The notes under the pieces were generated by a model, which was given only the letters and a program-made list of their open reading frames with translations, was not told the DNA's origin and made no database searches. From Notospermus geniculatus (taxonomy: Eukaryota; Nemertea; Pilidiophora; Heteronemertea; Lineidae), in contig NMRB01000724.1 of the NCBI GenBank assembly GCA_002633025.1, positions 200,568 to 264,567 of the forward strand: a stretch of 64,000 nucleotides of DNA, in the 5' to 3' direction. Position numbers and translations under genes: made by a program. How positions within the stretch are numbered: the first letter of the stretch is position 1; the number at the start of each line of letters is the position of its first letter. Positions 35,109 through 45,722 of this stretch are shown here, piece by piece.

Positions 35109-35119
35109 CATACATCATG

Positions 35120-35475
35120 TGCATACACACAGGCCTACATACGCACATGATGCACTTCGCTGAACAGCTTGATTGTGCATGGACCATGGTACGAGTTTTC
35201 GTTTTCTGTCACATGGCCGCGATTAAATCTGCGAAATGGAATATCGCAGTCACTGATCAATTTGATCCCCATCCGCGGCATGCAAACAATGCAACAAAGC
35301 CGCCATGATGATATTGTATGGGTGGGCAAAACGTCATAATCGCGCTAGTCCTCGCGAGAGACGGCGGTAATTAGACATGAATGGCGCGCTCCATGAATTG
35401 GCTAAAAACATCAAAATTGCTCAATTTATTCTTATACGGCGTATTATCAGTAATTTTTTCAGGGCATAAACGTTT
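35120..35475. other. No gene seen
   Basis: About 350 bases between two elements, with no recognised signal. Confidence 0.4.
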
Positions 35476-36545
35476 CCCTGATAGCAAGCATACGTCAGTA
35501 AGACGTTCTGGTCATCAGTCGTCAGCTGGTCATTTGGTCATGTGCTGACCAGTTTTTCACGTAATTAATACGTCATAAAATGACCAATCCCAAACATCTC
35601 AGAAAACATACAAGCTCTGACCTTTCCTGACGTCACTTTCACGTCACTTTTTACCCAGTTTTTTACGTGGCATATTCTGACGTCATCATCACGTCAGATT
35701 TTTACCAGTTTTTAACATGTCATATTCTGACCTCAGATGGACGTCTCAAATCCTTTTTAAAAAACGATTCATTTTGAGATGATAGTGAAAGTACATGTAT
35801 AACAATCCAGAAAGTCGATGTCAACCTGTTAAAACTTCAGAAAGTATTTCCACAAAAAGACGTCAAAATCACGTGGAAAAGACGTCAACCTACTTCTAAT
35901 ACTAATCTTAATAACTAATTGTAGAATAAAAAATATGGCAAATAAAAACTATAGGAATGTTGCCTCCTCCTATACCAACATGGCAACAACGTATTTTTGT
36001 ACAATAAACCTCGTTCATTATTTTTGTGTGGTGTCAAATGTTTGGAAATAATGCTTCATTGCACCACACATATGAAAAACTTTTATATGAATGAAATCCC
36101 CAACTCTTGCATGCTATTTATGGTAACTTGAATGTTACGGCTTACTCAGCCTAACAGAGTCCCCTGATCAGGGTTTATTCGATCGCCAGGAGTCTCCCAC
36201 TCCTGGCACCTTTTCAGCCACTCAGTGGTTGTGGGTCGAAATAATTTGGGGAATGCCAGGTCAGTCCTAACAATGAATGATCAGACAGAGAACAGGAAGA
36301 CGTCAGCCCCTGACCACTGGTCAGGGTCAGGGTGACTGAACACACGTCTAAAAAACGTCTTAATTACGTCAGGAACACGTCTGTGGTTGACGAGAACGAC
36401 GTTATATTCACGTCAAAATATGACATCAGGGTGACGTGTGACTTTGGTGCAAAGTGTCGTGATATTCACGACATTTTTTGACGTGAAAATGACGACAATA
36501 CTGACGTAACCCTGACGTGAATATGACATATGCTTGCTATCAGGG
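35476..36545. mobile_element. ACGTC-rich inverted-repeat element
   Basis: The left end CCCTGATAGCAAGCATAC pairs with the right end GTATGCTTGCTATCAGGG type sequence (one mismatch in 22 bases). The 1070-bp interior carries about twenty ACGTC/GACGT words, clustered toward both ends, several as the palindrome TGACGTCA. The centre (about 35930-36280) lacks them. The clustering looks like subterminal transposase-binding repeats. TT flanks both ends but is too short to call. No coding region. Confidence 0.75.
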
Positions 36546-37028
36546 TTATCTATATACAGAAAACCTACAGAACGAAGGTTTTGGCCAGGGTTTACCTTTC
36601 TTTAGGTTGCATAAGTACATAGAAACTATCTCGCCAATCAATTTGGTGTAACCATTGTATCAGACCACAGTGCAATCAAATAGGACCACTGTCACCATGG
36701 TCATTGCTGTGCGACTTGTGGCTGGTTTTGGCAGAAGGGCACATGTAAGTGACCCTAGCATTCCCCTTTGAGGTTCTTACCTTCCACTTGACGCAAATAA
36801 GCAAGGCAGTCCACCTCTCTCATGAATCTGCACTGGAGTGCAGTGGATGATGAATCTGTTTGATCCTGCACTGGAGTGCAATGGATGAAAAATTGACAAG
36901 AGCTTTGGGGTTGTCAGGGGTGACTGAGCCTGACTCAGTAACACATTCAGTGTCCATGAGGAGTCCGCTCTCGCGTACCTGCTGCAAAGATCGAACCGCA
37001 CTCAGAGTTCTGACAGCAGTAACAGGTA
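36546..37028. repeat. Short duplication in non-coding DNA
   Basis: The word ctgcactggagtgcagtgga occurs at 36831 and, with one change, at 36870, making a 39-base direct repeat with an internal palindrome (tgcactggagtgca). No gene is otherwise seen in this 480-base stretch. Confidence 0.55.
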
Positions 37029-37032
37029 TTAA

Positions 37033-37189
37033 AGGGCCTCTAGAGGCAGCTCGCCATTAGGCTACTATCAGTACCGGTTCTTCAGCTAGGCGGCGCCACT
37101 TTAACGTTAATCACCATTACGAGGTATTGAACCTGGGTTTTCCCCGGGGTTTTCCCCAGCCATGCTGGGCTGCCTCTAGATCAGGCCCT
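37033..37189. mobile_element. TTAA-flanked MITE (AGGGCCT ends)
   Basis: A 157-bp element with TTAA on both sides (37029-37032 and 37190-37193). The left end AGGGCCTCTAGAGGCAGC pairs with the right GCTGCCTCTAGATCAGGCCCT apart from a 3-base indel. Non-coding. Confidence 0.75.
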
Positions 37190-37193
37190 TTAA

Positions 37194-38605
37194 GTCCCTG
37201 GACAAACAACCTCTGTTTCCGTGGAATTATGCTCTGTTTTTAGCCAGTTCCCCAGGCTGATGACTCACCTGTGGCAAAGGTGATGTAACATTAAACATGG
37301 CATCCCAGAAATAGGCTGGGGACTACTTTCCAGCCTATATAAATAGAAATACAGGTCCCGATACAGGTATTTGCATTGGGTGTGCAGGAAATTATGCCTG
37401 GAGATTATGTCCTGGGTTGAGTATAATAATTTTACAGTAGTTTTAGCGCAGTGTGTCCCTTTTGCTCTGGCTTTGTCTTGAAGAGCTGAGCTTAATCCCT
37501 ACGTATAATGTGCATCCTTGGTCATCGTGGTTGCTTTCACTCGTTAACTCGTATACATTGTACATGTAATATCATTGACTGCAGTAGAAACATTCTTTGC
37601 CATACGTGGGAAGTCTTTTGAATTCCAGTGTTGTGGTCCACCACAATTTCTGCAAATTGAGCTTGATGAGCAGTCAAAAACTCATCGAAGTTGCTGTTCG
37701 TCCTGAAGAACATCAGAAAGTATTTCTGCAAGTACAGGGAACAAATTCTACTGAATACTGCATGGGCCATCTGCTACTTTAACTTTGGTTCACATGAATT
37801 ACAAACTTTATTATTTTAGTGTTCCTAAGACATGCACATTGTTTCTCCATCCAAATACACACCATTTTTATTTTATTTTCAACTTTTTTTAATGAGATGA
37901 CAGTATTTCTATATGTTTAGATGTATCGTCACCTTAGGTGGGTGACTGACATGGAGGGCATTTTCCGTAAAATGAAATTAGGCCTTAATATCCCAACATC
38001 TCAGTCCAGAGGCAATATATGAAACAGAAAGTGATAGGGTATCGTAATCATTTCGCGCGTCATGGTCCTTCTGGACCTTTGCGAGTATCGGAGTATCGGA
38101 GCTTAACTTCTGATACACCAAGTGCAATGGTAATTAATTCTAAATTTGTCCTCCAGGGGGCGCTAGCTGACTAAACAACAGCACAATTTGAATTCCCCGC
38201 CCCAGTTACTTCATGGTACTTTTGTTTGTTCATAGGGAATCACGTGGGAAGATGGCGTTGCATGCACAAAGTGAATTGAGTTGAAATATGCCTGTGATCA
38301 TCGCATAAAATCCCTATGGTCATGCACAATCGCCTCATGAAATCATGCCTAAGTGAAACTTTAGCGTTATCGTCAGTCAATAACTGAAATTATTTCGCAT
38401 CAAAACTAAATATGTGGGCTCAAAATTTGACGATAGATACCGGTATTTGGAAAAAACCAGACTGATGGAATCGAGCAACGCTAGCGATCTCCGCTTCATG
38501 CATGTCATTTACAAGTCTTCGTCTCGGGCTGCTTTCATAGCGTGCTGCCTTAAAAAATGCTTCTCTGCGTAAGGGCTCTCCAAGTCCTCTTCATCATCCA
38601 TATTA
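37194..38605. other. No confident gene
   Basis: About 1.4 kb. Opposed frames of 60-77 codons at 37537-37782 are not recognised. No repeat structure noted. Confidence 0.4.
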
Positions 38606-39639
38606 GGGCCATTTTCACAAAAATGGACAAAATAACAGTAAAAAATGGTCACTTGAAAAATTTCTTCGTTCTGATTTTTTTGTAAGACTAAAGTGGCTTA
38701 TCATAGAAAACTATTTTTTTTCTTGCATGGGACATTAGATTTGATGTAGATAGCCGATTAATTTTAAATATGTGAGTGATTATATACACCAATTGTCCAC
38801 TCCGTTATCACTTTTCAGCGTGCAATTCAAAATTTCAGTTTCAATAACTTCAAACATATCAACTGCATTTGTCTTTGTGCCTTACAGGATGGTAATATTT
38901 GAAAGTTCTAAAAGCTTTTGAATGTTTACATGAAAATATTGATGCTAAAACAAGTTTTTAATAAATTTTGTGTGTGGCTAAGGCATGTCCTGCGATTGTC
39001 TTTACCGTTATTGTTTTTCATAATGACTCGAGATTTCAGTTGGTTCTACATTTTTCAACCAGATGGCTCTTTTACTCTCAAGTCTAGGTCACATTTGCCA
39101 TTTTTGCATGGGAGGGCAATGTCAGAATCAGAGAGGTTCAGCAAATTCGACTGGTGTGAATTGGCACCACCAAATGTCACACTTATTATGTGTCTTTACT
39201 GTTAGTCAAATAAGTCGGTGTAGCCTCCTTAGAAACAAGTTAATTACTGTTGTTTACTTTTCTCAACAATAGCTGCACAGAAAAAAGCATGCATGCATTG
39301 AATATGTACAATGCAGCCATGACTGTGCAATGGTCATTGTCTTTACTGTATATCCTTTTTTGTCTTTACCGTTATTTTGGATGATAACGGTAGAAGACAA
39401 CAGTATAACGGAGTGGAAACTAGGGGTGAAAACATACAAATTATAGTGTAACGGTAAAGACATTACCACTGAAATATAAAAGTTCATATTTTCTCAAAAA
39501 ATAATAATCTAGCATTGCTAGTGCACAACTGTTATCACTAACATACACTAATTGTTAAAGTACTAAAATCCAGAAAAACTTACAACTTTTTTTATGAAAT
39601 GTCTTTTACCGTTATTGTCCCTTTTTGTGAAAATGGCCC
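38606..39639. mobile_element. Inverted-repeat element with AACGGTAAA motifs
   Basis: Left GGGCCATTTTCACAAAAA and right TTTTTGTGAAAATGGCCC bound a 1034-bp element, with ATTA outside both ends (38602-38605 and 39640-39643). The word aataacggtaaa or its complement recurs at about 38628 (one change), 39002, 39366, 39388, 39447 and 39606. No transposase frame is recognised. Confidence 0.8.
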
Positions 39640-39640
39640 A

Positions 39641-39974
39641 TTAACTGATGCAGTGGCAAGAGTAGCTTTGACTAAGGCATCAAAGTGTTCTCCCTTTAGG
39701 TAATCTCACATGTTACCATCAGAATCCTTCTCGGCCAGTGGCTCAATCTTTCGAAGGTGCATTGAGAAGCTTAGCATAAAGTCTGTTGACCTGCGAAGTG
39801 TATTTTGCTCTTTTCAGCTGGTTTCCTATTCTTTTCGAGCCATTGGTTTCCCAACATTACAATCAAATTGTCCTGTCTTGCAATCATCACAGGCTCGTCT
39901 CCCCACATTATCTTAAACAAGCTTTCCTTCAGAACTTTGTTAGCAACTGGATGATATGCAGTGAGACAGAAGAT
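39641..39974 (-). pseudogene. Fragment of a transposon-associated conserved domain
   Basis: Reading from 39974 leftwards, one frame is open for about 60 codons (key words IMWGDEPVMIARQDNLIVML and GNQWLEKNRK). A frameshift follows into a second stretch (LRKIEPLAEKD, one stop, then DYLKGEHFDALVKA). From memory, the order matches a domain common in large uncharacterised proteins of fish and marine invertebrates, where ARxDxLI...G is followed by LRxLxRLL and a xPxxFxxVVxAV segment. Function unknown. The stop and the frameshift make it a pseudogene or part of one. It is on the same strand as the segments at 40.6-48.5 kb. Confidence 0.45.
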
Positions 39975-40618
39975 CTGATTGGGTGATCAATATCAGTAGT
40001 ACATGTATGTACGTGTAGTTTCCCTTGAACACATGACAGTCTTCTTTCACACAAACACATAATGATAAATGGTGATGCGCAGCATCATGTGAAGTTCATC
40101 CACCACAACATTTTTCAGAGTCTTTATCAGTGGAGGGTACTTGCAGCCATGAACATTGTACTACACAAAGCATCTTTGTCTCATTTTCCCAATTGTGCAG
40201 GCAAAGCTGGGTTCTCAGTAATAGTTACAAGGCTGTGTAACAACAGCTCGGTCACCAGTGTGAATTTTGCAGTTAATCCAACTTTATTTTGAGTTTGCAG
40301 AACTCAGTCCCCCTAAAGCAATCAGCCGAAAACAAAAGGTCCTAAAACAAAAAGCTTGGTTCACGAATATCACTCAGGGTGCCTGTCCTTGACGTATGTT
40401 GAAAGAAGAAAGTTATTATCAGAGAATTCGATCCAGAAAACAACAAAAAAATTGGAAAAGATAGATCGTAAAACAATACATAACTCACACAGTAGGTACG
40501 TGAGTAATCACTAATCCGTTTCCCACATTTTCTTATGTTTCAAATCTCAGGTTGAACTGTGAAGAAACTTAGATGTACCGGTAGTTATCAAGCATCACCA
40601 AGACAGCTGAAAAACTTA

Positions 40619-40941
40619 CCTTCAAGTTTTTCACAGACCATGTTTGCACAGATTTTTTGAGTTCTGTGTACACTGACTGTCTCCCGAAACCGTTGGATTG
40701 AACAACGTAATTCCAACCTTCTGGAAGTTCCAACAAAATGCAAATCGGCTTCGGTGTATGCCTTGTTACCGCAGACACGGTCAGCTGTTGGTCTACAGTC
40801 AGCGAACAATTTATGAAAAATATCAAGCCTTATCCTGATTGATGTCGAAGTGGTGATTCTGTGCCCCATTGCCCTGGATATTATACCGCTGAAATCCATC
40901 GAATAATCAGTAACGTGCATCCTGTAATTATTCCTTGGCAA
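40619..40941 (-). CDS. Unrecognised ORF ending at a consensus splice donor
   Basis: A frame starting with Met at 40941 is open for about 107 codons and reaches a strong 5' splice site (GAAG then GTAAGT) near 40619. No family is recognised. The residues are mixed and basic (GNKAYTEADLHFVGTSRRLE). A second frame over the same bases is also open, so the reading frame is uncertain. It starts just inside the stop of the chromodomain segment (40928), so it cannot simply continue that protein. Confidence 0.3.
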
Positions 40942-41049
40942 CAGTTGGATGTCCGTAGTCTCTCACGATGTCACTCGTAAGGTTTTCTGCCGGCTCCCAT
41001 GAAGCACAAGAAATAGGCCAGCCCTTCCATTCAACCAGATTCATTCACC
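40928..41049 (-). pseudogene. C-terminal part of a chromodomain, exon-like
   Basis: From Met 41044 to the stop at 40928, 38 residues contain LVEWKGWP and SWEPAENL, the core of the second half of a chromodomain. It is followed by an Asp-Ile-Val-Arg-Asp-Tyr helix and a short tail. The exon begins at 41049 after a clean acceptor (tttttttatttcag). A TGA lies immediately upstream of the Met in the same frame, at a position where a CpG transition from CGA would explain it, so the segment is probably inactivated. An upstream donor (CATTCG then GTAAGT) ends an exon-like stretch at 41184, giving a 134-base intron. Chromodomains occur in HP1-like proteins and at the end of chromovirus integrases. Here no integrase precedes it, so its parent gene is unclear. 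Confidence 0.65.
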
Positions 41050-41422
41050 CTGAAATAAAAAAAATAAATTAAGTATCTCATGATAAACATGTCCCTATTT
41101 TAAGGATTACAACGCAGAAGCTCTATTCACAACAATCTGTGAAAAAGTCACACTCCAGAGAAAATGTACATGCTTAGACTTACCGAATGATTTGGTAAAT
41201 TCAGAACACTCACTCCTAGGCCTACATCATGACCATCATCAGTCATGCCCGCACTTGGCACTGTTACCACTTACAACCTTCATACTCCTGAAAAGAGGGT
41301 CAAATTTAAAAAAAATCAACATCCATCACAGGAACATCTGACTCTATACATGTACACAAACACAAAAACAGCCATAGAACAATCGCAACAATTTGCCGCC
41401 AGTGGCCACCTCTCGGTACACA

Positions 41423-41790
41423 CTAGGGTAGCGAAGATAAGATCCGCCGTACTCCTGCCCTCTGAGCCACGCAGCCGAATTTCGCTTCGTGCTGCTCCTC
41501 GAGATGCGAGTACATGTACACATGAGCAGCTTCCTGGCCTGCCAGTCCTTGCGTTCGAATAACGGCCTCCGGATCTTCGACCCATTCATCTACATCTCCC
41601 TTGCCGTCGTACCGCTGCAGCTTCCGCTCCCGTTGGACTATGACTGTCGAACTGGTCGATGACCTGGTCAGCGATGGTCAAACTGGTCTTTCTGTTGTAC
41701 ATGTTGTAGCTCGACTAGCTTGTGGTGCTCCACTTCAGCTTTAACACGCAGCGCTGCCAACTCCTTCTGTAGCTCTTCAACTGTCGCCAT
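41423..41790 (-). pseudogene. Retrotransposon gag-like segment
   Basis: Starts with Met at 41790 and a predicted coiled coil (EELQKELAALRVKAEVEHHK). It runs into TGA at 41668. One base over, the frame continues with QRERKLQRYDGKGDVDEWVE, IRTQGLAGQEAAHVYMYSHLE and stops at 41423. The second part matches the start of a capsid-like gag domain found in LTR elements of fish and invertebrates (RERxLxxF.G....DVxEWxEDxxxxxxxxGLxGxEAAxxxxxHLE). With one frameshift it is a pseudogene or contains an error. It lacks zinc knuckles and any adjacent pol. Confidence 0.6.
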
Positions 41791-42176
41791 GGTTCAGCTT
41801 CCCACTGTGATTAACAATGATTATTTATGATCATGTTCGACCAATATTTGAGGTGCGAGTGCACTCAAACAAACAGCCTAAACCTGAATACAGGAAAAAA
41901 ATGTGTTAAAAAACTTGTTAAACAAGGGCTCTGTTTAGAGCATAAACTGTAACAAAGACAACTTCCTTATAACTGATTTTGATAAATAAGGTGGACAAAT
42001 TTCCACAACCACTCTGCTCATAATAATTCCATGTTCAACTAGTTGAGTTCCAGTTTGTTTCAGTTCGGACAACACCATTCCAGACGGGCAACTGTTCATT
42101 ACAGAGTTTGTCCATGGACAACCAGTCAAAAAACTGATTTGTCGTTCACTTCATCTTCTTCACAAATCTCAGTGCA

Positions 42177-42604
42177 TTACTGCAACGATTGTTCATCGTC
42201 TCCACGATCTTTTTCTCGAGCTCCTTGCATTCTTTTCCTGAACTTATACGCTGTAATGACAAATGATGAGGAACATGTCAGATTTTTTACGAACATTTGT
42301 CTAAAATTCTACTGTAAAAGCTACACCATTGCATCTTACTTTCTCAAAAATGTCCTACTTTAAAGAGACAAGTGAACAGTACTTGCCTTTGATTGCTTTT
42401 ACCACTTCAATATCAAGTGGCCTTTTGTCTTTGGCATTGGCTCTGCCGTATACACATCGATAAGCCAAGTCTTTGACATCACAGATTAGATCCAGTATAG
42501 GGTAGACCCTCAGGCCCCACTAACATTCTTCGATCGATTCCATTTGAGTCTTGGTGAAAAAGACCTGACAGGGAACACTCTCCACCAATGGAGGTGCCTG
42601 TTTC
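42177..42604 (-). pseudogene. BEN-like domain gene fragment, two exons, GC-AG intron
   Basis: Exon 1 (42604-42387) follows a good acceptor (tttgttttcag) and is open except for one TAG after EEC. It reads VFFTKTQMESIEEC, then LRVYPILDLICDVKDLAYRC and YGRANAKDKRPLDIEVVKAI. The L...LA..CV.G......LD...V.AI pattern is that of BEN domains. It ends at AAAG then GCAAGT, a standard GC-type donor. A 136-base intron leads to the acceptor cattacag and exon 2 (42250-42177), which in phase gives a 24-residue basic and acidic tail ending in a stop. BEN domains bind DNA or chromatin and occur in transposon-related proteins. The single in-frame TAG argues for a recent pseudogene or a sequencing error. Confidence 0.5.
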
Positions 42605-42682
42605 CTGAAAACAAATCACAATTTTTTTTTATATGAGAATAAACTGCATTGTATAATTTATAGATTTTTTACAAGAACTAAA

Positions 42683-43406
42683 TCATTCCTGCTTTACACA
42701 GTTCAAAATATTAAGGCCCTGTCTTGAAAATAATCTCAGTCCAAAGTTATTCGCATTCCTGAATGCCGTCTCAGATGGATGAAGACTGAAAGTGGTACGG
42801 ATGCCACAGTAGAAAGGTTGCCTGGCGTGTAAGTGCTTTAAGACTAATGCTTTTGTGAACCAACTGGGATTCAAGAATGAAAACCAGCCTGGCAAGGATT
42901 TATATTGAAGGTTGGACAGAAGGAGAATGATCTTGCACTATTTGTTGTAATATCAACCACTGCATTCTGAAGTAGTTCCCAATCAGATACTTTTTCAGCA
43001 AAATCCAAGCCAACATCTTGTTGAACAATGGCATGAATGGCAGTGGTTGATCCTTGAGCAACTGGCTGAGAATCAAGTCCTAAGTTTTGATCAGCATCTG
43101 GCTGTACAGTGGGAGCGGCAAACCATTTGATCCCTGAGCAACCTGTTCAGAATCAAGTCCCGAGTTTTTTGACAGGGTGGCAGAAATGCACCTTTTTTTT
43201 GCATCAGTTAGGGTGTGCGAATACGAACGAAATGGAGGATTCGGATTTACATGTATGTCTGCTAAATTTACTTGAGGTGTGAGATTGACAGTTTCATCAT
43301 GTTCATTAAGAATTGTCAACCTCAAGTGTATCGACCGACGCCGCTGATGTTTTAGTAGTACATGTAGTACTAGCCTGTGAAATAAAGAAAAATGATGATT
43401 TGACAA
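42683..43406 (-). other. Coding-like segments with a repeated motif
   Basis: In one frame the motif SGLDSEQVAQGS occurs near 43140. In another, NLGLDSQPVAQGS occurs near 43075, about 65 bases later, followed by an open stretch (AIVQQDVGLDFAEKV, DWELLQNAVVDI). So a 65-base DNA repeat was translated in two frames, or a frameshift lies between. No family is recognised. It lies between the BEN-like and SAMD3-like segments on the same strand and may have been a linker exon. Confidence 0.3.
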
Positions 43407-44019
43407 AATAATCCCATATCACTTTCTGTGAATTTCAGCAGTTACTAACAGAAATCTTGTATAACACAGCAAAAAAACAGAGAACAAACTTACTGATATG
43501 TTAAACAACTTCCTCCTGCATGCTCCTCCTGATGATGTAGAACCGTCTTCTCCCCGATTGTCTTGAAAACTTCGCAGTCTTCATTTGCAAAAAAGTACAC
43601 GTATTATGTTTAAAGCCATTTTCAATAGACTCAATCTATAAAATAAAGGGGACAGAGCAAATCCCAAAACTGTTTTTATGAATTTCGTCGATTTCTTTTT
43701 TTTTTTGAGATTTAATATGTGGGGTTTCGATTGTCACGAGATCAGTTGTATGAACAGATGGAGTTTTAAAAGCTGCATTCTCTGGAATAAACACACATCC
43801 TCAAAAAAAAAAACATAAAATAAAAACTTACCTCACTTCTGTTTTCCATTGCGCACAATATCTTCTTCATCAATGCAATTTTTGATGGTGTAACATCTGT
43901 GCTACCTAAAAATCAATTGAAGCAAAAGATTTTTAAAATGCTCGAACAGAAAATTTTATATACCAACATGCATGTATCAGAAAGTAAAAATCACCTAAAA
44001 TTACATCATTACGAACGTC
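43407..44019. other. No gene seen
   Basis: About 600 bases, AT-rich with poly-A runs (43690 and 43807), no recognised coding segment. Probably intronic if the minus-strand gene is real. Confidence 0.35.
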
Positions 44020-44905
44020 TTATGGTAATGTATTAGGTAAGTTGCGCCGCCGTAAATGCGAGCCAATTCCCTCAACATAAAACAGATATGGCCATTTGTC
44101 CTGCAGGTCAGAGATGGTCATGTTGTTGTCAACAATGTCCTTTCTTTGAAGAAAGTAACAGAGTGACTGATCTTGGCTTATCTTCTCGTCCCAACTCTGA
44201 CCTCGCCTGGCAAGTCTTTTCAACGCATCTTTCTTGTCATTGAGGCTGTCCTCGGCCTCACCCTCAGGAAGTTCCACAGGCTTGTAATTGATGCACCCGT
44301 AGCTATCAGTGGTTCTTTTCTTCTTATGACTTGTTGTGGCTTCTTAAATTTGAATCTGCCGATCCACGCTTCTTTCCCCGCAAATCTGACGAAGGTCGTG
44401 TGTTGTTTTCAACCCTGTTTATGAATTGTCTCAATAGCACCTCATGACCCTTTCCAACACATTCACCATCGATAGTGTCCTTGAACGCTTTAGGGTGTTT
44501 TGACACCACCTGATGTGCCACATTCTCCAAGTCCTTTTTCTGTGGACGTTTCACCGTCTTCATGATATTGTCTGCACGACTTGGCATAGGACAACATAAA
44601 GCACTGACGTAGTTGCTTATCAGGTTTCTGATAAATCCAATAACAATATCTGAGAGTTCATCTCCAGTTACTCCGTTTACCAAGTCATTCGTTCCCAATT
44701 CAAGAACCAGGAGGTGCGGACGTAAATTCTCCACTTGCTGTCTTATGTAGCTCAGTCCAGTTCGGTTTGCCAGAAGTCCGCCTTCACCGACAATGTTGAC
44801 ATGGACTCCGTTCAATGAAAATGCAGGTCCAAAGTTACCGCACAGCCGTGCCCAATGTAATTCGATCGCTGACGAGCTAGGTACGATCTGAATCATCCGT
44901 TGCAT
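44020..44905 (-). pseudogene. SGNH hydrolase-like part fused to a SAMD3-like segment
   Basis: From Met 44905 the protein has an SGNH/GDSL-type core: a Gly block (VGEGGLLANRTG) and the GxND block (LLVLELGTNDL). The frame then continues, past a possible exon joint near 44580, into MKTVKRPQKKDLENVA, VVSKHPKAFKD and LLRQFINRVENNTR. A +1 shift near 44330 leads to SYGCINYKPVELPEGEAED, then ALKRLARR, QRKDIVDNNMTISDLQDKWP and YLFYVEGIGSHLRRRNL, which ends the frame. From memory, the second half follows the layout of SAMD3-like and other uncharacterised proteins of fish and marine invertebrates (PEGE then WPxLF). The nucleophile block of the hydrolase is not convincing and the C-terminal His block is absent. 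The fusion plus the frameshift suggests a chimeric or decayed gene. Confidence 0.5.
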
Positions 44906-45056
44906 CTGTGGCTGTTATTGGTTGGCATTGCCAAGACCCTTCCATGGCTGTTCAAAGTTAAGTTGGACAATATAAGTCTTTGACCATGTCAGTATTTACC
45001 ACAGTGATAACACTGGACATACGTATTCTGGTGCTTTAGTTGAAGCATGCACGGTG

Positions 45057-45388
45057 TCACAACTTGATACAACATAAAGGGAATTTCAGGATGTACCATA
45101 TCATTTCAGTCAGTGCTTTTTCTCTGGCAAGTTTGGTGTCCGTTTGTTTGAGTGGGTGTTGCCGCTTTCCACTGATTTTAATGTTGATTGCATCATGCAC
45201 ATGGAGGTTTACTTCATCCTTTTTCACCGACGGGCCGACAGTCACAGGACGTTTCTCATCCATCCCAGCAGCATATTTCGCCAGATATGACACTTGAAAC
45301 TTGCAATAACATTTTCTTGAGTATTGGTGGATGTCTCGTTTCCAGAGGTAGCTTCTTAAAAGTGGCCCCGACTGTTGTTCACGAATGA
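45057..45388 (-). CDS. Unrecognised basic ORF
   Basis: Open from about 45388 to 45057, with an internal Met at 45293. It is rich in Lys, with segments SVKKDEVNLHVHDAI and ISGKRQHPLKQTDTKLAREK. No family is recognised. It lies between the integrase and SGNH segments, on the same strand. Confidence 0.3.
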
Positions 45389-45401
45389 ATAACCTTTCTT
45401 C

Positions 45402-45632
45402 TCACGTGGAAGATTTCAGCGTCTTCCTATCATATAAATTCTCTTCCACATCCAGAGCAATGTGACGTTTAGCCTTCTTTGAGAGGCTGGTACACGTCTG
45501 TGGGACCTCAGCTAAATCACCATGGCATTGAATTGTTGCTCCTTTTTTGAAATGCCCATTTCCTGTGAGCAAAATTCCCCTCAAATTTGTCTTGCCTTTG
45601 CTTTGTTCCTTTGTGGCTGAAATTTTTGTCAT
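45402..45632 (-). CDS. Unrecognised small ORF
   Basis: A 76-codon frame from Met 45632 with the segments GNGHFKKGATIQCHGDLAE and KKAKRHIALDVEENLYDRK. It ends at TGA 14 bases before the next open segment (45388). No family is recognised. It may be part of the same decayed protein as the neighbour. Confidence 0.25.
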   Translation of the reverse strand: MTKISATKEQSKGKTNLRGILLTGNGHFKKGATIQCHGDLAEVPQTCTSLSKKAKRHIALDVEENLYDRKTLKSST

Positions 45633-45722
45633 AACGAATTAACATTCCATGTCCTGTACCAACATTTCACCATGTTCACTGCCAATGGCTGAAGTGGTAC
45701 CATTTGGGAGAATTGTGCTGTT

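Noticed and set aside
34855-35308. Val/Ser/Phe/Pro repeat ORFs
   Set aside because: Same reason, for the right arm of element C.
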